Of a stretch of 64,000 bases of DNA, positions 58,413 to 64,000 are shown piece after piece. The notes under the pieces were generated by a model that saw nothing but the letters and a program-made list of their open reading frames with translations, had not been told where the DNA came from and ran no database searches. Numbering within the stretch: the first letter of the stretch is position 1; each line of letters opens with the position of its first letter. The position numbers were made by a program, and so were the translations under genes. Source of the stretch: Panicum virgatum (lineage: Eukaryota; Streptophyta; Magnoliopsida; Poales; Poaceae); assembly GCF_016808335.1 (NCBI RefSeq), contig NC_053149.1, forward strand, positions 19,130,733 through 19,194,732, given 5' to 3'.

Positions 58413-58754
58413 TCACAGCAGGAGAAAGGTCCCGCTCGTCGGACTCAAAACGACGAGCCCTTGCCGAAGGTAAATGGGTACGTATCTCATATTTACTTTT
58501 CCACCATTTTACTTCTCTCGATTTTTTCAATTTTTCCCACTGCATATTTGAATTTTCAAAACACCATTGCATGCTAGAAACTTTTCTAGCACCTTTTCTA
58601 TTTTCACAAAAATCCAAAAATATTTCCGAGCATGAAAATCCTTTGGAAAATAAATTTAAACTTCTTTTTGAAGCAAAGTTTGGCCGGCACCAAAGTTCAA
58701 AAAGTTTTTGACCGTTAGAAGGATAGTGGGCCCTGGCTGTCAGTAGGGGGGCCA

Positions 58755-58806
58755 CCTAGGGTTCGGCCGAACCCTAGGGTCGGCCGAACCCTAGGGTCGG
58801 CCGGCC
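58755..58806. repeat. palindrome cluster upstream of ORF2
   Basis: 58755-58778 is a perfect 24-bp palindrome centred on GGTTCGGCCGAACC. It is followed by two more CCTAGGGTCGGCCG units. It could form a cruciform or RNA hairpin, or hold paired binding sites. The related word GGTTCGGCCGACC occurs in both LTRs near 54927 and 62468. Confidence 0.8.
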
Positions 58807-58894
58807 CCCTGCCAACGGCTAGTGGGCCCAGCTTTTTCCAACGGTCACTAGCCGTTGTGGCTGGTTTCCTCCAACGGTGCCCGGCCATTCTCGC

Positions 58895-58903
58895 TTTAAA
58901 TAG
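58895..58903 (+). promoter_or_regulatory. TATA-like box before ORF2
   Basis: TTTAAATAG, about 240 bp before the ORF2 ATG. A CT-rich, initiator-like run (CTCTCACACTCAACTCTC) follows at about 58925-58975. The arrangement resembles a plant core promoter and leader. Confidence 0.5.
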
Positions 58904-59136
58904 AGGCCGAGGGGTGAGTTTTGAGCTCTCACACTCAACTCTCATTCACTCACTCCCTCTCAAACTCTCTCAAACTTTGCTCTCGGGTTTTCATTGGATT
59001 TTTTCTCTAGATTTGAATTCAAGAATCATCTCTCTCATTTCTTTGCTGCAAGAAAGAAGGAGCAACTCACGAGTAAGAACGTTCATTTCGATTTCACTAA
59101 CGTAACCCGTTTCAAGTTGCACTTGTTTGTTCCATC

Positions 59137-60651
59137 ATGAAAGGCTTTGGGCGGAAGGTTTCCGGCACATTCAAGAAGATGACTGGTGGAAGTTCATCCC
59201 GTTCTCGGGGTGGCTCAAGCTCATACACACCCGAACCTATGCCTACACCAAGCACGATGGACTATGAGGAAGAAGAACAATATGAAGAGATGCAAGCCGA
59301 ACTGCAAGCCGAGATCATAGAGATTGATGCGGAAGATGCACTGTACCTCGACTTGCAAGATGATCGTGAATGACAAGGCTACGCCATCCTCAAGAACAGA
59401 TGCTTCGTCCACACCCAAGCATTCGATCCGGACCTCCTCATCAAAATAGGTATGTACGAAGACTTCTCTAACATTTGGCATGCAATTGGATGGGATAACT
59501 TCGTTCCCGTTGAGGAGTACGGTTCCCGACTCCTCACCATCCAATTTCTTTGCACTCTTCGGGAGGTGAGGGTCTATTTTCGACTTTTTGGAGAAGAATA
59601 TTTGCTTTCTTGGAAAACTTTTACTGGCCACCTCGGTTTCAACAAACGCTTACCGATTTCTCTCGATCAATCTTGCCGCAGTTTTAATCATCATGAATTT
59701 TGGAGCCAGATTTCGGGTCAAGTTGTCCATGGCAAGTTCGCACCTCGGTGCGGCGACATTCATAATCCAACTCTTCAGTTGATGCACAAGTGGTTGACCA
59801 TCACTCTCTTTCCAAGAGATGATGTCCAATCCGCGCGCAACGATGAGTTGCTCATACTTTATGCCATGGTCAACAAGATCAAAATCTCCCCCGCACAAGC
59901 TTTGGTTAGGCAATGGCTTTCGAACATCAAGATGACGGGTCCTATTGAGTGCACTTCTTTGATTACTCGTATCGCTACACGTATCGGTGCCTTAGAGGGG
60001 AATTCTATTCCTTTCATTGAGGGCGACCGTACGTATATCGACGAGGCTTATTTGATCCAAGGTCACACACTCAAAAAAGGCCCGAATGACTCTTTGATTT
60101 TCTTTTACTTGGGCTATACAAATGAGATTCCGCTGCCCAATGTGGAGTTCCATTTGTATAATTGTCATTCGCTAACCATCCCTCTCGTTCCACGAGAAGG
60201 AGGTCGTAGGCATAGATCTTCTGGTTTACCTGGCAGGATGACAAGAAGCAGGACCAGAAAAGCGGCAAATCCGACACCACCTCCTCAGCATCCACATCAC
60301 TCACATCAACATGAGGCCGGTGGTTCGTCATGGCATAGTGCCAGCACAAAGGAGTGGACACGGCAGGCACCAGGCCGCCGGTCCACCAGTTCCATCTCCG
60401 GTGGAGCCCCGAACCTTATCAGATGGACGTCCTCGTCACGAGGTTTTGGTGCCATCACCTAGCAGCTAGGTGAGCTGCGGGTGCAGGGCGACAACGTACA
60501 AGAGATGTTGAACCAACACATCGATACTACCCAAGCATGGCAGCGTCACACTAGCGAAAGGATCCACGACATGGAGCAATTACAGTTGCAGCGACAGGAG
60601 GAGTGGAGGGTGTACTGCCGCTGGACGGGTTTCAACCCCGATCAGCCATAG
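59137..60651 (+). pseudogene. ATHILA ORF1-like gene, two in-frame stops
   Basis: One frame of about 504 codons, starting MKGFGRKVSGTFKK. A Ser/Gly-rich and acidic N-terminus (YEEEEQYEEMQ) is followed by the conserved ATHILA ORF-1 block: GYAILKNRCFVH, GMYEDFSNIWHAIGW, GSRLLTIQFLCTL, DIHNPTLQLMHKWL, YAMVNKIK, GPIECTSLITRIA and YLIQGHTLKKGP. A basic region MTRSRTRKAANP and a C-terminal helix (LNQHIDTTQAWQRH) follow. A TGA at 59371 and a TAG at 60460 interrupt it. The gene lies where Athila elements carry their third ORF. Its function is unknown; no signal peptide or membrane span is visible, so an envelope role is not supported here. Confidence 0.8.
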
Positions 60652-62137
60652 TAGGCCTGAAGCTAGCTTGGGGGAGGACCCCCACGAGAGGTAACTTGTA
60701 TCATTTATCTTTACTGCTTTCATAACCTTGCATGAAACCCATAAAAATTTGCAAAATCAGAAAACCCATAAAAATTTGCATAACTAAAAACAAATAAAAA
60801 ATTGCAAAACTTAGAAAACACCAAAAATATTTCTTTTAATATGTGTAGTAAGCATGGTGTAACTTTTTATTATTGAGATGATGAATAGTTGCTCTGTTAA
60901 TTTCCTTCATATGCTTAGTTACAACTTTATGCTCTACATAGTTTTGGGTTTGTTGGCTTAAAATGTTCAAACCTTAAACTTGAAACTTGTGGGTAGCAAA
61001 AAGCATGATCCAAATCTAAGTTGTTGTGAGCTATGATATAGTTAAGTAGATTGACTATGATCTTCTCCTATGTGATACTTGACATCCGGAGTATTTAACT
61101 TTTGAAAACACAAAAATATAATAAAGTTCCTGGATGATATAAAATTCCTATCCAAAGCCATATGTTGTTTTTCATCACAAAACCTTCCACATATACAACT
61201 TGTTATCTCATTGAGCTTTGTCAAATTGTTGTGACCCTTAGTGAGATTCATTTCATACTCCCATGATCAAAATCACGTACACGTTTCCACCACATGGTAT
61301 GCTTCTACACTAGAAGTGAGCAAAATTTCATCCATCCACAAAATAAAACTCCAAGTCCATGTATGACACCTCTCTCAAAAATATGTCAAGGATATGGGGC
61401 TATGAGAAAATAAAAGATGCATACCCAAAGAAGATATGCCACATGCTTCGGCATGTCAAAAAAAAAGAAAATAAAAGATGCATACCCGAAGAAGGTATGC
61501 CACATGCTTAGGCATGTCAAAAAAAAAGAGAGAGATAGCCCCTTATCCAAAAAGAAAGAAAAAGAGAGATTGTGCATACAAAGGAGTTCATACAGCATCC
61601 ACACAAAAAAATATCCACACACTTGCACATCTTGATCAAGGATTATGACTTGTTTCTCCTTTAGATCCGGTCTTTGACTTAGCAAAACATGAGAAGCAAG
61701 TATGCCTTCAAATCCTCCATACCTACATCTCTACAAAAATAGCCATTAGATATAGGTAGAGGAAGCAAGGCACAATAAAAAGCCTTGGTGAGGAATTATA
61801 AACATTGAGCAATCTGAAAGATCATCCAAGGAACTTTATAAATTTCTTATGAAAAACTTTACAAAACCTCCGGATTGACGGTTGAACTAAAGAGCAAGAA
61901 ATATGATCACTCTATGATACCGTTCTGACTCTCAACCGCCAAAGATAAGGTGAAGCTATAAGCTCCATGGGAGTAAGGTAAGAGGTAAGAACAAAAGGCC
62001 AATTTATTCAAAAGCAAGGTAAGAAGCATTTGGTTGTGCCTAAGTATGAGATGGAAATTCAACATTGTAGCAACTCCTGATCAACAACGAGCGCCTTGTT
62101 TTGCTCAGGGACGAGCAAAAGGCTAGCTTGGGGGTGT
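60652..62137 (+). other. Athila-type 3' internal non-coding region
   Basis: AT-rich with no credible ORF. GCTAGCTTGGGGGAGGACCCCC at about 60662-60683 is a purine tract like the one before the 3' LTR (62124-62137). A roughly 64-bp tandem duplication (AAAAGATGCATACCC...GGCATGTC) lies at about 61411-61530. Confidence 0.6.
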
Positions 62138-63736
62138 TGTTGACGATCGTTAAGTGTGAAATATGACCGTCAACTATACTCATAAAAGAAGGAAAATTAT
62201 ACCTCTTACTCACATATTTGTATCACTAACCTAGCTCCACAGTTGTTTTCGAAGATTTATGTTTTCAGGAGCACAAGTCCTTAATAAGAAGAAAACACGA
62301 CGAATACGCAGACAAAAGTCACAGACGACCGCGTCCTGCGTAACACATACAAAGGAGGCCCACAAACTAGACCAAACTGACCAACCAAGCCCCGGCACCG
62401 ACCATCTGACATCAGGACCCACCAGGCAGTGTACAAGAGAAGGACGGTGGCCAGAGGCGGCAGGGGGGGTTCGGCCGACCCCACCTGGCAGCCAAACAGG
62501 CTGAGTTTTGGCGGGAAGACTGATCCTATCATCTAGAGGTCAGTCAGGCATGTTTCCATGAATAGATATGGCGGGAACCGACCTCTCAAGCTATGAAAGG
62601 GGCCTCCCACCACTCTCACCACACACACCACTTGAAGGCCTCTCTCACACTCTCATTTGTGACTTGTACTCCTTAGTGTAGTGGAGCTAGGCTAGTACTT
62701 CATCTCCTTAGCGAATCCAGTCGTCCTCGGGGTCGGCAAGCAATCCTCGGCCTCTGGTATGGCTTTTTATTCCGACTTTCATTATGCTATTCATATTGAG
62801 TTCGTTCTTAGTTATCTTGCTATGTTCGTAACTTGCTTAGCCTTGATCTGTGCTTTATCAAGTTATAGTAGTTGCTTGCTTAGACCAGATGATCTGGGTA
62901 AGGATATCGGTTCGTTGTGCTTTCGGGCTTGCCTTAACATCTTACCTGTCCATCCGAAGGGTGGGGGACCCGGGGGTGCTAGGGTAGTGACCTAATATGT
63001 GGGCATGGTGCCCGGGTATGCGGGATCCTTCGGATATGATGGTACTCCACGGTGTGACTGGGGTAGACCGCAGGTGGTGACAGCCCTGTCGGTCCGTCGG
63101 GAAGCTGCTTCTCGGTTAGTGTACTCCTCGATTTTCGGGTATCGTGTAGGAGTTCATGCAAAGATAAAACGAGACTGGATGTTCTCCAGTGCGAGTCATT
63201 CTCCCCGATGTCCTTAATTTCCCGGCACCTGTAGTTCTAAGCATGCGACTAACGTAACTTATCTGCTAACATGAATAGTATACTAGGAATCTGTGCCTGT
63301 GCTCCCACTAACCTTAGGATTGCTTGTTTATCCTTTATTCATGAGAGTTGGCTGTCCTGTATGTGTCACATTACCCCTGATTATCTATTATTTATCACTT
63401 ACTCATGTATAGTGAGTGGTCTTTATCTTACTTCATACGTGTCATGGTTATGGAACTAGTAAATAAACTTTACACAACCTAGCCATCCCTTGGGAAAATA
63501 TAAATAATGATACCCTGAATACTTCCAGGTGAAATGCTACAATGGTATATCTGTGGGCTTGTAGATCCTTCTATAAACGTTAAGACATACCAACACGACA
63601 TTCCCTTGGCGGCGCTGCTAGGAACTAACCCCTCCTAGTGGTGATGCTATGAAATGTCAATAAGCATTTCTGGCGCCGTAGCCGGAGATGAGCTTAAAAA
63701 CCCCGTCCCTAGTGATTGCGCTTAGAAATGTCAACA
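62138..63736 (+). repeat. Athila-type 3' LTR
   Basis: 1599 bp, near-identical to 54601-56199. The internal primer-site copy (63671-63688) has two substitutions. TSD CTAAA follows. Confidence 0.92.
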
Positions 63737-63741
63737 CTAAA

Positions 63742-64000
63742 TTTGTTCCTATACGTATAGAACATAAATAAGTCGAGTAGAATCAAGCTCTCTACTACTT
63801 CACCTTCTAAAGGAACGGATATAAGTAATGATGAGCAAGAGCACAACACGCTCACTTAAAGGACCGATATTCTATTCTCGTTCCTAAGTCGAGTAGGCAT
63901 ACTGCTTCCATAAACAAGTACTCGCCTATGGTGCAAAAGTATTGCTCCTGCTAGCTGATGACTAAGGACATCAGCTCCTTAAAGGTTCGTCAAACAAATT
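63742..64000 (+). other. continuation of older Tat-like DNA
   Basis: Sequence after the Athila-type element, rich in GTCGAGTAG and AAGTACTCGCC words like the Tat interior and the array at 54011-54600. It is the right half of the interrupted older element and is cut by the window end. Confidence 0.5.

Larger units (their letters stand above)
54601..63736 (+). mobile_element. Athila-type Ty3 element without pol (9.1 kb)
   Basis: Two 1599-bp LTRs (54601-56199, 62138-63736), TGTTGACG...TGTCAACA, are flanked by a perfect duplication CTAAA (54596-54600, 63737-63741). The primer site is TGGCGCCGTTGCCGGGGA. Inside are gag-protease (56356-58412) and an ATHILA ORF1-like gene (59137-60651). RT, RNase H and integrase are absent; protease is followed directly by the upstream region of the second ORF. 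The right LTR is preceded by GCTAGCTTGGGGGTGT, the polypurine tract. Confidence 0.93.

Noticed and set aside
59137..60651. Calling the ATHILA ORF1-like gene an envelope protein
   Set aside because: No signal peptide, transmembrane segment or cleavage site is visible, so only the family resemblance is reported.

Overview
The window is repeat-rich nuclear DNA of a flowering plant, almost certainly a grass (Poaceae). The evidence is a three-deep nest of LTR retrotransposons of Copia, Ty3/Tat and Ty3/Tekay type, an Athila-type element, a plant L1-like LINE, a grass-style SINE, several hAT and Harbinger MITEs, and very GC-rich monocot-style coding sequence in the only two host genes. No bacterial-type operons, CRISPR arrays or rRNA genes are present. 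All family assignments come from motifs read by eye; no searches or alignments were run.

Layout. 1-551: unique DNA with one hAT MITE. 552-10174: an L1-like LINE with a 12-bp target-site duplication (TSD). Its ORF1 carries a plastid DNA insert containing a complete 29-codon petN reading frame, and its ORF2 is split by an LTR fragment. 10209-10506: a tRNA-derived SINE. 10796-12030: a sarcosine/pipecolate oxidase-like gene with a 1-bp frameshift. 12317-15885: a Harbinger-like element and three hAT-like elements. 16366-47107: a Copia element on the minus strand (TSD GTTCC). A Tat-like element with no pol genes (20723-46259, TSD GACGC) lies inside its gag gene. Inside that lies a chromodomain Tekay element (21175-37390) with 4.4-kb LTRs and an extra sense-strand ORF before gag. 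48589-49830 (minus): the intact paralogue of the oxidase, with a Copia LTR 123 bp upstream of its ATG. 50210-53150: probably the decayed inside of that Copia element. 53160-54600: an antisense Tat fragment and a roughly 141-bp tandem array. 54601-63736: an Athila-type element (TSD CTAAA, two 1599-bp LTRs) with gag-protease and an ATHILA ORF1-like gene but no reverse transcriptase or integrase.

How it fits together. The two oxidase genes face each other tail to tail. Without the 30.7-kb Copia nest they would be about 6 kb apart, so they look like a local inverted duplication later pushed apart by insertions. Insertion order can be read from the nesting: Copia, then Tat, then Tekay. Most premature stops in the elements are TAG where CAG (Gln) or TGG (Trp) is expected, as predicted if methylated cytosines were deaminated in silenced DNA.

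The most unusual items are the intact petN frame inside a LINE, the Tekay accessory ORF (a possible dsRNA-binding-like fold plus coiled coil) with matching CAG|ATG splice-acceptor contexts at it and at gag, the pol-less Athila-type element with a promoter-like block before its second ORF, and a primer-binding-site duplication built into both of its LTRs.
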